Origin: Hydrogenispora ethanolica
Lineage (GTDB): Bacteria; Bacillota; UBA4882; UBA8346
DNA: 64,000 bases
Reading direction: 5' to 3'
Assembly (NCBI RefSeq): GCF_004340685.1
Contig: NZ_SLUN01000013.1
Span: forward strand, 62,001 to 126,000
The stretch's first letter is position 1. Every line of letters begins with the position of its first letter. The position numbers were made by a program, and so were the translations under genes. Under the pieces are notes generated by a model that was given only the letters and a program-made list of their open reading frames with translations, was not told where the DNA came from and did no database searches. Below are positions 53,083 through 63,399 of the stretch, piece after piece.

Positions 53083-56000
53083 ATGGCGCTGACCAAGGAA
53101 TGGGAGAAACGGATTCTCAAATGGCTGGCGGAGTTGAAAAATCATTTTTTCCGGGAATTGGGGGTTATCGAGTTTACGGGGTTCGTCACCAGGGATCAGC
53201 TGGAGTTGGCCGACGCGTTGCGCGGCCCTTTTGCCGCTATGCCCGAAGGAACTGCCTGGGGAGCCAAGTGGGAGTACGGCTGGTTCCGGGGAAATGTGAC
53301 CTTGGCCGAGGCGGCGCGGGGAAAGCGGATCGTCATCCGTCCCTGTCTGGGTGGAGAGAGCGCGGTGTATATCGACGGTTTGAACGCCGGAGCCATCGAT
53401 AAGGAGCACCGTGAGGTGACATTGTGCATGAATGGGGAGCCGGGCCGGACCTTTGCGATCATTGCCGAGTCCTATGCCGGACACGGCCCCCGCCTGGAGG
53501 ATATCCCGCCGCTCCCGCCCGGGCGGGTGGCGGTTCCGGAGCCAGGACCCACCCAGGTCCGGGTCGCTCGGAGCACCTTTGGCATCTGGGATGAGGAGGC
53601 TTATCAATTGTGGCTCGATGCGACCGCCTTGTATCAGATCCGCTGCAATATCAATGAAAATTCGTTGCGCGCCGCTGCCATCGACAAGGGGCTCAAGGAT
53701 TTCACACTCCGGGTCGATTTTGAACTGCCGTACGAGGCGCGTCTCAAAACGTTTCAAGCGGGCCGCGAGCGGCTGCGACCGCTGCTGTCATGCGTCAATG
53801 GCTCCACCGCTCCCACGATGTTCATCTTCGGCCAGTCGCACCTCGATCTGGCCTGGCTATGGCCGTTCGCCGAGACCGAGCGGAAATGCGCCCGCACCGT
53901 GGCCACGCAGCTCGCGCTGATGGATGAGTATCCCGAATACCGGTTCCTCCTGACCCAAGCGCCGGTGTTCCTGACCTTGAAGGAACGTTATCCCCGATTG
54001 TATCAACGGGTCCGGGAAAAAATCGCCTCGGGTCAGCTGATCCCCGAAGGCGGAATGTGGGTGGAGGCGGACACCAATTTGCCCGGCGGCGAAAGCCTGA
54101 TCCGCCAGTTGCTCTATGGGAAGCGTTTTTTCCGGGAAGAGTTCGGAGTCGACAGCCAGTTGGTGTGGCTGCCGGACGTTTTCGGCTTTTCGGCCGCGCT
54201 GCCGCAGATCCTCGTGGGTTGCGGCATCCGCTATTTTTCCACCAAGAAGCTCTATGACAATTACAACGGCGGCGACCCGTTCCCCTACAACATCTTCATG
54301 TGGCAGGGCATCGACGGCTCCCGGGTATTGACCCATATCATTCGCAAGAGCAATTCGCCGCTTGATCCGCAAACCCTCATCAAACGCTGGGAATTCGACC
54401 GGAAGCAACAGGATGATATCGCCACCTTCCTATTCCCCTTCGGCTATGGCGACGGCGGGGGCGGCCCCGTCCGGGAGCATCTGGAATACGCGAGGCGGAT
54501 GAGGGATCTGGAGGGAGTGCCGCGGCTCCGCTACTGCCATCCCAATGAGTTTTTCGAAGATCTCGCGGAAAAAGGGCTGCCCGAAAACCATTACGTTGGG
54601 GAGCTTTACTTTCAGGCGCACCGCGGGACCTATACTTCCCAGGCCAAAACCAAGCGGGGTAACCGGCGCGCGGAGTTCGCCCTGCGGGAGGCCGAGCTGT
54701 GGGGAGCAGCGGCCCATGGCTGCCAAGGGTCGGCCTATCCCCGGGCCGAGCTGGAAAGGCTGTGGCAGAAAGTGCTCTTCAACCAGTTTCATGACATCCT
54801 CCCCGGCACCTCCATCCAAAGGGTCCACCAGGAAGCGGAAGCGGATTACGAAGCGGTCCTGGAAAAACTGGCCGTCTTGAAGAATTCCGCCGTATCCGCC
54901 CTAATCGAACCGGGCCCGGGGCTTACCGTCTTCAACTCTCTTTCCTGGGAGCGCCGGGAGTTGGTGGCGTTGCCCGCGGAGTATGAGGCGGTCTGCTCGC
55001 CGGACGGCGTCGTCCAGCCGACGCAGGCGGTCGGCGGCCAAACCCTGGCCGAGGTCCGGGTACCGGCTTGCGGCTGGAGTACGTTTCAGCCGGCCCCCGC
55101 CACTGCCGCGATCCTCAATTCGTTGCATGCCAGTCCCACGCGGCTGGAGAATGAGTATCTGCGAATCGAGCTGAACGACCGGGGCGAACTCGCCAGCATC
55201 TATGATAAGGAAGCCGGCCGGGAACTTGCCGCCGGCCTTTGCAACCGTTTGATGATGTACAAGGACGTGACCACTTACTATGATGCGTGGGACATCGACA
55301 GCATGTATGAAAGGCTCCCGGTGGCGCTGGACGAGAGGGCAACTATCGAGCCGGTCTGCAGCGGGCCGTTGCTGGCGGCGCTCCGTGTGGCCCGGCCATT
55401 GCACCACTCGCGGCTGACCCAGGAGATCTCGCTGCGCCGCGGCAGCAGAAGGATCGAGTTTAAGACCGTGGTGGAGTGGGCGGAAAGCCACAAACTCTTG
55501 AAAGTAGCCTTCCCCACCACGATTCATTGCGAGGAAGGGATCCATGAAATCCAGTTCGGGCACGTGCGCCGCCCGAACCACCATTCGCGGCAGTACGACG
55601 CCGACCGTTTCGAAGTATGTAATCATAAGTGGACCGCGGTCGCCGAGGGCAACCGCGGCTGCGCCATCCTCAATGATTGCAAGTACGGCGTCAACGTGGT
55701 GGGCGGCTGCATTAACCTGACGCTGCTGAAATCGGCCCTGGTGCCGGATATGCATGCCGACCGGGGACGGCAGGAGTTTACCTATGCCTTTTACGCCTGG
55801 AACGGGCCGTTTGTCGGCAGCGAGCTGATCCGGGAAGCCTATGAGCTGAACAGCCCGGTCTGCGCCGTGAGAGGCAGCGCGGGCCAACGTTCCTTATTCC
55901 GCTTGGATGATCCGGCGATTATTCTGGAAACGGTGAAACTGGCCGAGGACAATGGGGATCTAATTCTCCGCCTGTACGAGTCCAAGGCCGCAACCGTCCA

Positions 56001-56157
56001 CTGCCTGCTTGAGACCTCGCTGCCGTTATGGCGGGCGGAACAGACCAATATGCTGGAGACGGAAGGCCGGGAGCTGGAGGCGTCCGGCGGGACGATCCCA
56101 TTGGATTTTCGGCCGTTTGAGATCAAGACGATTCGGCTGCGGCTCCGAACTAGGTGA
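53083..56157 (+). CDS. Alpha-mannosidase, glycoside hydrolase family 38
   Basis: A 1024-residue GH38 enzyme. The N-terminal alpha-mannosidase domain has the zinc-binding SHLDLAWLWP with His253 and Asp255, and the nucleophile Asp365 in LPDVFGFSAALPQ. The three-helix middle domain (TYTSQAKTKRGNRRAE region) and the C-terminal beta-sandwich follow. It removes alpha-mannose residues from glycans. No signal peptide, so it acts on imported oligosaccharides. AAGGAGG precedes the ATG. The importer and accessory enzymes are encoded downstream on the same strand. Confidence 0.95.
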   Translation: MALTKEWEKRILKWLAELKNHFFRELGVIEFTGFVTRDQLELADALRGPFAAMPEGTAWGAKWEYGWFRGNVTLAEAARGKRIVIRPCLGGESAVYIDGLNAGAIDKEHREVTLCMNGEPGRTFAIIAESYAGHGPRLEDIPPLPPGRVAVPEPGPTQVRVARSTFGIWDEEAYQLWLDATALYQIRCNINENSLRAAAIDKGLKDFTLRVDFELPYEARLKTFQAGRERLRPLLSCVNGSTAPTMFIFGQSHLDLAWLWPFAETERKCARTVATQLALMDEYPEYRFLLTQAPVFLTLKERYPRLYQRVREKIASGQLIPEGGMWVEADTNLPGGESLIRQLLYGKRFFREEFGVDSQLVWLPDVFGFSAALPQILVGCGIRYFSTKKLYDNYNGGDPFPYNIFMWQGIDGSRVLTHIIRKSNSPLDPQTLIKRWEFDRKQQDDIATFLFPFGYGDGGGGPVREHLEYARRMRDLEGVPRLRYCHPNEFFEDLAEKGLPENHYVGELYFQAHRGTYTSQAKTKRGNRRAEFALREAELWGAAAHGCQGSAYPRAELERLWQKVLFNQFHDILPGTSIQRVHQEAEADYEAVLEKLAVLKNSAVSALIEPGPGLTVFNSLSWERRELVALPAEYEAVCSPDGVVQPTQAVGGQTLAEVRVPACGWSTFQPAPATAAILNSLHASPTRLENEYLRIELNDRGELASIYDKEAGRELAAGLCNRLMMYKDVTTYYDAWDIDSMYERLPVALDERATIEPVCSGPLLAALRVARPLHHSRLTQEISLRRGSRRIEFKTVVEWAESHKLLKVAFPTTIHCEEGIHEIQFGHVRRPNHHSRQYDADRFEVCNHKWTAVAEGNRGCAILNDCKYGVNVVGGCINLTLLKSALVPDMHADRGRQEFTYAFYAWNGPFVGSELIREAYELNSPVCAVRGSAGQRSLFRLDDPAIILETVKLAEDNGDLILRLYESKAATVHCLLETSLPLWRAEQTNMLETEGRELEASGGTIPLDFRPFEIKTIRLRLRTR

Positions 56158-56331
56158 GACAAGGGAGAACGGCGCCGGTCCCGGGGAAGTTCAGCGGTCG
56201 CCGCACGAAAAAAACCGGAATGTTATACAATAACCGATCTTTGATATTGTCTTGCAACTGGCCGGAGCACTAAGATTGAAATGAACCAAGTGGTTACATT
56301 TCCATTACTAAAATGAAAAGGAGGGCGGGCG

Positions 56332-57294
56332 GTGGCCGCAGCGAGCAGTTTGTTCAAGCGATATGCGCTCCAAAAGGCGTCTCCGGGGGAGCGCGGCGTC
56401 TTTCAACAGTATTGGAAGCACCGGCATCTGTTTCTATTGCTTTTACCGGGCCTCGTGTACTTTATCGTCTTTCGTTATCTCCCAATTTACGGATTGACCA
56501 TCGCTTTCAAGGATTTCCGGTTTCTGGAGGGGATCTGGGGCAGCCCCTGGGTGGGATTGGACGTGTTTCAGAACGTTTTCAGCCGGGCCGATTTCTGGGA
56601 AGTCTTCCGGAACACCTTTTTGCTCAGCATTTACAAACTGATCTTTGGGTTCGCCCCGCCGATCCTCTTCGCGCTATTATTGAATGAGATCCGCAACGCC
56701 TTTTATAAGAAAGCAGTGCAAACCATCAGTTATTTGCCGCATTTTGTCTCCTGGGTGGTCCTGGGCGGACTGTTTATCCAGTTTTTGTCGCCCTCGATCG
56801 GCCCCATCAATATTCTGCTCAAAGCGATGGGACTGAAGGCCATTTACTTCCTGGGCGACCCCAAGTGGTTCCGCACCACCCTGGTGGTCACCGATATCTG
56901 GAAGTCCATGGGCTGGGGTTCCATTATTTACCTGGCTTCCCTGAGCAATATCGACACCGCCATGTACGAGGCGGCCGACATCGACGGCGCCAATCGCTGG
57001 CAGAAGATGCGCTCGATTACGCTGCCTTCCCTGTCGCCGGTGATCACCATCATGCTGATTCTGGCCGTGGGAAAACTGGTCAACGACAACTTCGACCAGA
57101 TATTCAACATGTATAATCCGGCGGTCTATTCGGTGGGCGATGTGCTAGGCACCTATACGTACCGCGAGGGACTGGAGAATATGTCTTACAGCTATGCCAC
57201 GGCGGTGGAACTCTTCAAGAACGTCATCGCCTTCGCCTTGGTCTACAGCGCCAATAAGATTGCCGGCAAAATCAATGAGTACGGCATATGGTAG
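56332..57294 (+). CDS. LplB-type ABC permease
   Basis: A 320-residue membrane protein with six helices and the EAA loop EAADIDGANRWQKMRSITLP near residues 218-238. It belongs to the LplB/YtcP group that imports complex oligosaccharides. The GTG start has GGAGGG upstream; the gap to the GH38 gene is 174 bases, so it may have its own promoter, though I see no good hexamers. The LplC-type partner starts 9 bases after its stop. Confidence 0.9.
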   Translation: MAAASSLFKRYALQKASPGERGVFQQYWKHRHLFLLLLPGLVYFIVFRYLPIYGLTIAFKDFRFLEGIWGSPWVGLDVFQNVFSRADFWEVFRNTFLLSIYKLIFGFAPPILFALLLNEIRNAFYKKAVQTISYLPHFVSWVVLGGLFIQFLSPSIGPINILLKAMGLKAIYFLGDPKWFRTTLVVTDIWKSMGWGSIIYLASLSNIDTAMYEAADIDGANRWQKMRSITLPSLSPVITIMLILAVGKLVNDNFDQIFNMYNPAVYSVGDVLGTYTYREGLENMSYSYATAVELFKNVIAFALVYSANKIAGKINEYGIW

Positions 57295-57303
57295 GAGGAA
57301 ACC

Positions 57304-58185
57304 ATGAGTTATCGTGCTTCGGCGGTTGAACGACTGGTCACTGGGGGAATCTACGCGCTGATGTTTCTGATTTGCGTGGTCACCCTCTATCCTTTCTTAT
57401 ATATCTTATCCACGTCCTTGGCTTCATCCAATGTGCCGCTGACCCAGATTCAGCTGATCCCGCCGGAGATCAGCCTGGAGAGCTACCGCCGGGTGCTGGA
57501 ATACCCGTTGATCGGGATCGGGTATTGCAATACCATCGTCCGGACGGTGCTCGGGACCTTTCTTTCGGTCTTGGTGACCCTGATGATGGCTTATCCGCTC
57601 TCCAAGAAGTACTTTCCGCACCGGACCTTCTGGACCGGCCTGGTGGTCTTCACCATGTTTTTCAGCGGCGGAATCATCCCCAATTACATTTTGGTCCGCA
57701 GCCTGGGTTTGATGAACACCGTATGGGCGCTGGTCCTGCCGGAACTGGTGAGCGCCTTCAACCTGGTGATCGTCCGGAACTTTATGATGAGCCTCCCCGA
57801 CAGCCTGGAGGAGTCGGCCAAGATCGACGGGGCCAATGACATCACGATTCTGTTCCGGATCGTGTTGCCGATCTGCAAGCCGATCATCGCCACCATCGCC
57901 CTGTGGGTGGCGGTCTGGCACTGGAACAGCTGGTTCGACAGCCTGATTTACGCCACCCGGGCCGAAAATCAAGTAGTCCAGCTGGTGATGCGCCGGATCG
58001 TGCTGGAAGGCTCGCAAAACTCCATGTCCCTGTCGGCGCAGATGAATCGGCAGAACGAGATCGTGACTCCGGAGAATCTGAAGGCCGCCACCATTATGGT
58101 GACCACCATCCCCATCCTGCTGGTTTATCCTTTCGTCCAGAAATACTTCGTCAAGGGAATCATGATCGGCTCGTTAAAAGGTTGA
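57304..58185 (+). CDS. LplC-type ABC permease
   Basis: A 293-residue membrane protein with six helices and the EAA loop EESAKIDGANDITILFRIVLP near residues 178-198. AGGAGG precedes the ATG. With the LplB-type protein it forms the channel of an oligosaccharide importer. The ATPase is not encoded here, as is usual for this group. Confidence 0.92.
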   Translation: MSYRASAVERLVTGGIYALMFLICVVTLYPFLYILSTSLASSNVPLTQIQLIPPEISLESYRRVLEYPLIGIGYCNTIVRTVLGTFLSVLVTLMMAYPLSKKYFPHRTFWTGLVVFTMFFSGGIIPNYILVRSLGLMNTVWALVLPELVSAFNLVIVRNFMMSLPDSLEESAKIDGANDITILFRIVLPICKPIIATIALWVAVWHWNSWFDSLIYATRAENQVVQLVMRRIVLEGSQNSMSLSAQMNRQNEIVTPENLKAATIMVTTIPILLVYPFVQKYFVKGIMIGSLKG

Positions 58186-58263
58186 ACCTTGAACCGGGAA
58201 ATGCAGCCGTGGTCCGTTACAGGTGGTCGCCCGCCTGATATCCAAAATAAGAGGAGGTTGGGA

Positions 58264-59889
58264 ATGAAAATGCCAAAGAAGACTGAAAGAGGGGGCCCGA
58301 GGATGAAGAGAGATTTCCGAAAACTGTTCCTGGTCATGCTGGCGGGGTTATTCGTGATCAGCATGGCGTGGGGCGCGCCCGGCAGCTTCGCCAAAGAAAA
58401 GCGCATCAAGATCAACTGGGTTCCGTATTCGATTCAGCCGACCGATCCCAACGGCGAGATCCTGAAGTGGATCGAGGAGAAGTTCAATGCCGATATCGAC
58501 GTCTGGAACATGGACGAGAGCAAATTCGACGAGATGGTCAGCTTGCGGATGGCCGCCGGCGAGATCCCCGATTTCTTCCGCATCAGCAAAGTGGCCAACC
58601 TGGGCAACTACGTCAACCAGGGCGTCGCCGCGGTCATCCCCAACGGCTATCTCAAAAAGTACGCCCCCAATATCTACAAGTGCATTCAGGAGAATGCCCC
58701 GGGCTTCATGGATTACGGCCGGATCAACGGGAAGATGTATGGCATCCCCATTGTCAGTCCCACCAATATCTTTCACCTGCCCCTGGTATACCGGGAAGAT
58801 TGGCTGAAAAAGGTGGGCGTCGCCAAAGCTCCGGAGACTTTGGCGGAATTCGAGAAATTAATGTATAAATTCGCCAAGGAAGATCCGGACGGCAACGGCA
58901 AGAAGGATACTTACGGACTCTCCAATACGGGCATGGCCGCGGTCTTCGGGGCTTTCGGAGTGCCGCTCAACCGCTGGGCCAAGGATGATTATTTCGTCAA
59001 ACGCGGCAACCGGATCCTGAACGCCGCGGTGGCCCCGGAACTCAAGAGCGCCCTGGCCCTGTTGCACAAGTGGTACCAGGACGGCGTGCTCGACCCGGAG
59101 TTCATCACCGGCGAGAATACCGGCGGTTATTGGGCGCTGTCGCATGCCTTCATCAACAGCCGGATCGGCTTCTCCTGTAGCGGCAATTACTATCACTGGA
59201 TCCCGGCGGGCGATTATAGCCAGGTCACCCCGGACGGGAAGAAGATCCCCTGCGACCCCGGGGCGATCGCCAAAGAGATCGGCCTGGTCAATCCGGCGAT
59301 GAAATATGCCTTCGGCATGCCGCTCCAGGGTCCCAACGGCCAACGGGGTATCTTCCAGTTTAACCGGTTGATGAATTTTTACGCCTTCGGCAAACAGGTG
59401 GAGAAGGACAGGGCGAAGATGGCCAGGATCCTGCAGATCTTCGACTTCGCCAGCGCTTCACCGGATCTGGACCAGCGTTACCGGGCGCAGTGGGGCATCC
59501 AGGGCAAGCATTGGGTCTGGGTGGATAAGGAGCACGAAGAGAAGAACTTCCTGCCTCCCTATGATAAGCAGGACGGCTACAATCACCGGCTCGGCGCCTG
59601 CTTGTGGAGTGATATGCCGTTTCCGCCGAAGCAGATGCGGGAACAATGGGCTTATCAGCACGGCCTGAATAAGTACGGGATCGAGTCCGTGATCCAGTTT
59701 AGCCTGCCGTCGATGGTGAAATACGGCGCTCAGCTGCTTAAAATGCGCGACCAGATGCTGATCTCGATCATCACCGGGGATAAGCCGGTGGAGTGGTTCG
59801 ATCAGTATGTAAAGGATTATATGAGAGCCGGCGGCGCGGAAGTCGAAAAAGAAGTCAACCAATGGTATAAGGCCAATCACAAGAAGTAA
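58264..59889 (+). CDS. LplA-type solute-binding protein
   Basis: A 541-residue extracellular binding protein. A signal peptide follows an N-terminal basic stretch (core LFLVMLAGLFVISMAWG, about residues 21-37). The body is the large family 1 binder used by LplABC importers (FDEMVSLRMAAGEIPDFF, YGIPIVSPTNIFHLPLVYREDWL as landmarks). I chose ATG 58264 with AGGAGG 7 bases upstream; ATG 58303 would give a shorter signal peptide and is also possible. It should bind the mannose-containing oligosaccharide used by the GH38 enzyme. Confidence 0.9.
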   Translation: MKMPKKTERGGPRMKRDFRKLFLVMLAGLFVISMAWGAPGSFAKEKRIKINWVPYSIQPTDPNGEILKWIEEKFNADIDVWNMDESKFDEMVSLRMAAGEIPDFFRISKVANLGNYVNQGVAAVIPNGYLKKYAPNIYKCIQENAPGFMDYGRINGKMYGIPIVSPTNIFHLPLVYREDWLKKVGVAKAPETLAEFEKLMYKFAKEDPDGNGKKDTYGLSNTGMAAVFGAFGVPLNRWAKDDYFVKRGNRILNAAVAPELKSALALLHKWYQDGVLDPEFITGENTGGYWALSHAFINSRIGFSCSGNYYHWIPAGDYSQVTPDGKKIPCDPGAIAKEIGLVNPAMKYAFGMPLQGPNGQRGIFQFNRLMNFYAFGKQVEKDRAKMARILQIFDFASASPDLDQRYRAQWGIQGKHWVWVDKEHEEKNFLPPYDKQDGYNHRLGACLWSDMPFPPKQMREQWAYQHGLNKYGIESVIQFSLPSMVKYGAQLLKMRDQMLISIITGDKPVEWFDQYVKDYMRAGGAEVEKEVNQWYKANHKK

Positions 59890-60008
59890 AAACGGGAATT
59901 TTGGCCATGAACGGCGGGGGCTGGGGGCGGGAGAGAACCTTCCAAATCCATCCCCCGTTTGTCATGAACCAACGCCAAAGTAACGGAATCGAGGAGAGAG
60001 GCAACGCC

Positions 60009-61649
60009 ATGCGGCAGCATTATGAAAAGATCATCCGGGATACCGAGCAACGGGTCCAAACCTTCCTCCAATACCAGGTACGCGAGGAAGGATCATTTTT
60101 TGACGGCGGGTTCATGAATTCCGACCGGTACGCCGATCCCAAAGCGACCATCTTTTATCTGGCGAACCTGGCGGCGCTCTATTTCAACCCGCAGAGCCGG
60201 TTCTTCCGGGACCCTTCCGCCATTGGGCGGGTAAGGGCGGCCCTGGACTATGAATTGCGGGTGCAGCGGCCGGACGGGACCTTCGACTTTTTGGATTGCA
60301 ATTTTTATGCCGCGCCGGATACCGCTTTTTATATCAACCGGCTGGTCTCCATGTACCGGGTGGTCGTGAAATACGGGAACCTCCCCGAGGACGCCTGGTT
60401 AACCGAGAAGCTGTACGCGATCATCGAACGGGCAGGCTACGGCATGGCGGCCGGCGGATTTCACACCCCCAACCATCGCTGGGCGATCGCCGCGGCCTTG
60501 TCGTCCTGCTACAACCTTACCGGAGTCGCGGCTTTCCGGGAGGCCGCCGCCAAGTACCTGAACGAGGGGATCGATTGCAATGCCGACGGGGAATACGCCG
60601 AGCGTTCCGCCGGCAATTACAATGGGGTCAACAATGAGCAGTTGATCATCCTGGCGCTGGAGACCGGGGATGACAGTTATCTGGAACATGTCCGGCGCAA
60701 TCTGGAGCTGAGCCTTTTCTACATCGATCCGGACGGCAGCGTCTTCACCAATAACTCCACCCGCCAGGACTACGGCACCAAAAAGTATCCGGAGAGCTAC
60801 TACTATCAATATCTTTATCTGGCCTGGAAATGCGGGATTCCGCATTTTGCCGCGGCTGCCGGCAAGATCATGGCCGATCTCGCGGAGCGGGGCGATCCGG
60901 CTCCGGACTGTCTGGACTGGTATATGTTGTACCCGGAGCTGATTGAGTACCCCCTCCCTGAAGCGGCGCTTCCCACCGAGTATGAAGCCTTCTATCCCGC
61001 TTCCGGGATCGTCCGGGTCCGGCGCGGCAACCACAGTTTCTCGCTGATCCGGGGAAACAGCAGATTTCTCTATTTTCAGGTCGGGGCGCTCAGCCTGTAT
61101 CTGAAGATCGGGGTCAGTTATTTTGACCAGCGGGAGTTCCGGGCGGAGAGCATCGAGCGGACGACGGAGGGCTACCGGCTGACCTATCAGGCGCGGGGCT
61201 GGTACTATCTGCCCTTTGACGAGAAACCCGCCACCGCCGACTGGTGGAGCATGGACCACCGGCTCCGGAAGAAGTTGAGCGGCCCGGACCTGGCGATCAC
61301 GGTCACCGTCAAGGAGATCGCCGGCGGAATCGCGGTCCGGATCGCCACCTCCGGGTGCGACCGGGTGCCGTTAAAGATCGAAACGGCGTTTCCGGCGGAT
61401 GCATTCATCCAGACCGAATCCTTCATGTGCACGGCATCGGCCGGCGAGGCCCTCACCGTGAAGCGGGGCCAGCTGGAAGTGACCAAGGGCTTGGATACGA
61501 TTCTCCTGGGGCCGGCCTTCGCCAACCATAACTTCGTGGGCGGCAAGTTCGGCAGCGAGGCCCGGAGCGCCAATCATTTCACGGTTTACTTCACCGACTT
61601 CAGCCATTTTGACCACACCCTGACGATTCGGGAGCCAAAGAATGATTAA
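60009..61649 (+). CDS. Putative alpha/alpha-toroid glycan-active enzyme
   Basis: A 546-residue protein. The first 330 residues are rich in paired helices with aromatic/acidic loops (NADGEYAERSAGNYNGVNNEQL, FYIDPDGSVFTNNSTRQDYGTKKYPESYYY), and the last 200 form beta strands. This helix-barrel plus beta-sheet plan is typical of polysaccharide lyases and several hydrolase families such as heparinase II/III-like proteins. I do not recognise the exact family or catalytic residues. No signal peptide. ATG 60009 has GAGGAGAG upstream; the frame opens further up by chance. Confidence 0.65.
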   Translation: MRQHYEKIIRDTEQRVQTFLQYQVREEGSFFDGGFMNSDRYADPKATIFYLANLAALYFNPQSRFFRDPSAIGRVRAALDYELRVQRPDGTFDFLDCNFYAAPDTAFYINRLVSMYRVVVKYGNLPEDAWLTEKLYAIIERAGYGMAAGGFHTPNHRWAIAAALSSCYNLTGVAAFREAAAKYLNEGIDCNADGEYAERSAGNYNGVNNEQLIILALETGDDSYLEHVRRNLELSLFYIDPDGSVFTNNSTRQDYGTKKYPESYYYQYLYLAWKCGIPHFAAAAGKIMADLAERGDPAPDCLDWYMLYPELIEYPLPEAALPTEYEAFYPASGIVRVRRGNHSFSLIRGNSRFLYFQVGALSLYLKIGVSYFDQREFRAESIERTTEGYRLTYQARGWYYLPFDEKPATADWWSMDHRLRKKLSGPDLAITVTVKEIAGGIAVRIATSGCDRVPLKIETAFPADAFIQTESFMCTASAGEALTVKRGQLEVTKGLDTILLGPAFANHNFVGGKFGSEARSANHFTVYFTDFSHFDHTLTIREPKND

Positions 61650-61667
61650 GTTACCGGGAGGAGAACC

Positions 61668-62615
61668 ATGGCCGATGTACTGCAATCCCTGAGCTTCTCC
61701 ACCATGTGGAATTATATGCGCAGCGGGGACGGGGCCGAGTTGCTGCGGCAGATCCTCGCGCTCGGCTTCCGCCGGGTGGAATTGAATTACCGGATCGCCG
61801 AGGCGACGCTCCGCGCGATGGAGCCGCTGCTGGAGACGGGGGCGATCCGGGTGAGCAGCCTTCACAACGTATTTCCGCACACCGACGATCCGGCGTTCGA
61901 CACCGATTCTCTGCTGCTCAGCTACGAGGATCCGGAGCTGCGGAAGCGCTCCATCGCCCTGACCCGGCGCACCGTGGACTATGCGCAGCGTTTGGGAGCG
62001 GAGGCGGTGGTGATTCATCCCGGCGCTGTGCCGGAGCTCCCATTTCGTCCGTATGACAGCCTGCTCAAGGAGATGTATCGGAAGGGCTTGAAGGATACGC
62101 CCGAATACCGGCGGCTATTCCAGGAGATGAAGGATTACCGGGAGCGGGAAAGGCCGGCCTATATCCGGCGGATCAAGGAAAGCCTGAGCGAGATCTGCGC
62201 TTACATCGCCAAAAAGAACTACCGGGTCAGCCTGGGGATTGAGAACCGGTCGATGTGCCACCAGATCCCGGACTTCGAGGAAGCCCGTTACCTCCTGGAT
62301 GAGCTGCGGGGACTGCCGGTTTATTTCTGGTACGACATCGGCCACGGCCTGGCCATGGAGGCGCTGGGAATCTACGATAGCCTGAGCGAAGCCCGCAAGC
62401 TGCAAGAGCGGATCCTTGGCGTTCATATCCATGACACCGTCGGAGTGGAGGATCATTGGACGCCCTATATCCATAGCGACCGGCTGGATGACTTCATCGA
62501 GATCATCCGCGCCGCGCCGATCAAGGTCTTGGAACTGGGGGCCAAGAATCCGGCGGACGAGATCCGGCGGGGCGTGGCGGTGTTATGCCGGAAGATCGGC
62601 GGCGGTGAGGCTTGA
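61668..62615 (+). CDS. Sugar phosphate isomerase/epimerase (TIM barrel), third
   Basis: A 315-residue xylose isomerase-like TIM barrel. VSLGIENRSMCHQIP, VYFWYDIGHGLAM, LGVHIHDTVGVEDHWTP and VLELGAKNP carry the Glu, Asp, His and Glu metal ligands. GGGAGGAG precedes the ATG, 18 bases after the previous stop. It probably processes a monosaccharide released in this cluster. Confidence 0.87.
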   Translation: MADVLQSLSFSTMWNYMRSGDGAELLRQILALGFRRVELNYRIAEATLRAMEPLLETGAIRVSSLHNVFPHTDDPAFDTDSLLLSYEDPELRKRSIALTRRTVDYAQRLGAEAVVIHPGAVPELPFRPYDSLLKEMYRKGLKDTPEYRRLFQEMKDYRERERPAYIRRIKESLSEICAYIAKKNYRVSLGIENRSMCHQIPDFEEARYLLDELRGLPVYFWYDIGHGLAMEALGIYDSLSEARKLQERILGVHIHDTVGVEDHWTPYIHSDRLDDFIEIIRAAPIKVLELGAKNPADEIRRGVAVLCRKIGGGEA

Positions 62616-62651
62616 AGCGCCAAAGACAACATCGATAGGAAAGCCGGGAGG

Positions 62652-63350
62652 ATGCCGATGGATGCGGAATGGCTGAAACGGTACGCGCCGTACCTTTACT
62701 TTGACAAAAAAGAGCCTTTTTACCCGCTGCGAGTGGGCTGGACGGTGTTGGACAGTCCGGGCCGTTCGCCTTCTTTTCCCAGAGATCTATACTTTGACGG
62801 CAGGAAGATCAAGTTTGTCATTGAATATGCGATCTATTGGCATTTTGATATCGGACACCTTTATGAGCTGGAGCACGTCTGGGTGTATCTGGACCACGCC
62901 GGGCGGGTGGCCGACTGCGAGGCCAGTTTTCACGGGCGATATTTGAAGGGGCTCCTCAAAGACCGGAGCAATCTGGCGGATGATACCCATGTGGAACTCT
63001 ATTCGCAACCGGGCAAGCATGCTTTTTCGCCGCTTCCGCAACTCTTTGAGCTGTTGCCCGGTTTCGCCGCGGCGACTCTGGACGACGCCGGCCGGGACGG
63101 GCTCTGCGTGACCGGCGTCGCGCGGGGCCGCTACGAGACCGACCCGGAGACCGACCGGCTGGTCCGCCGCTATCTTCAGCAATACCGCTTCCAGCCGTCC
63201 CTGGAGTTTCAGAAATACGTGATCGCGGAGCAACTGCTGGTGCCCTGGCCCGAGCTGGACCAGGCCATTCCGGGGTGGATCGCCGCTCAATTGGCGGAGA
63301 TCCGCCGGAGTATCGGGGAGCCACCCGGAAAGGCCGGTTGCGGCGCCTGA
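62652..63350 (+). CDS. Conserved-looking protein of unknown function
   Basis: A 232-residue soluble protein. It opens with YAPYLYFDKKEPFYPLRVGW and contains IYWHFDIGHLYELEHVWVYLD (partial quotes), with dense His, Asp and Tyr that could form a metal or ligand site. A CHARGED tail follows. There is some likeness to Vps62/NPP1-type beta proteins that begin with a similar motif, but I cannot confirm it. GGGAGG precedes the ATG. It is the last gene before array 3 and most likely belongs to the mannoside cluster. Confidence 0.6.
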   Translation: MPMDAEWLKRYAPYLYFDKKEPFYPLRVGWTVLDSPGRSPSFPRDLYFDGRKIKFVIEYAIYWHFDIGHLYELEHVWVYLDHAGRVADCEASFHGRYLKGLLKDRSNLADDTHVELYSQPGKHAFSPLPQLFELLPGFAAATLDDAGRDGLCVTGVARGRYETDPETDRLVRRYLQQYRFQPSLEFQKYVIAEQLLVPWPELDQAIPGWIAAQLAEIRRSIGEPPGKAGCGA

Positions 63351-63367
63351 AGAAAGAAGCGCCGGGG

Positions 63368-63390
63368 CTTTCGCGGCGGTCCGCCGAAAG
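63368..63390 (+). other. Hairpin between the last gene and array 3
   Basis: ctttcg (63368-63373) pairs with cgaaag (63385-63390) with further GC pairing inside. No T-run follows. It could end the operon only weakly. Confidence 0.35.
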
Positions 63391-63399
63391 AGCGGGGCA

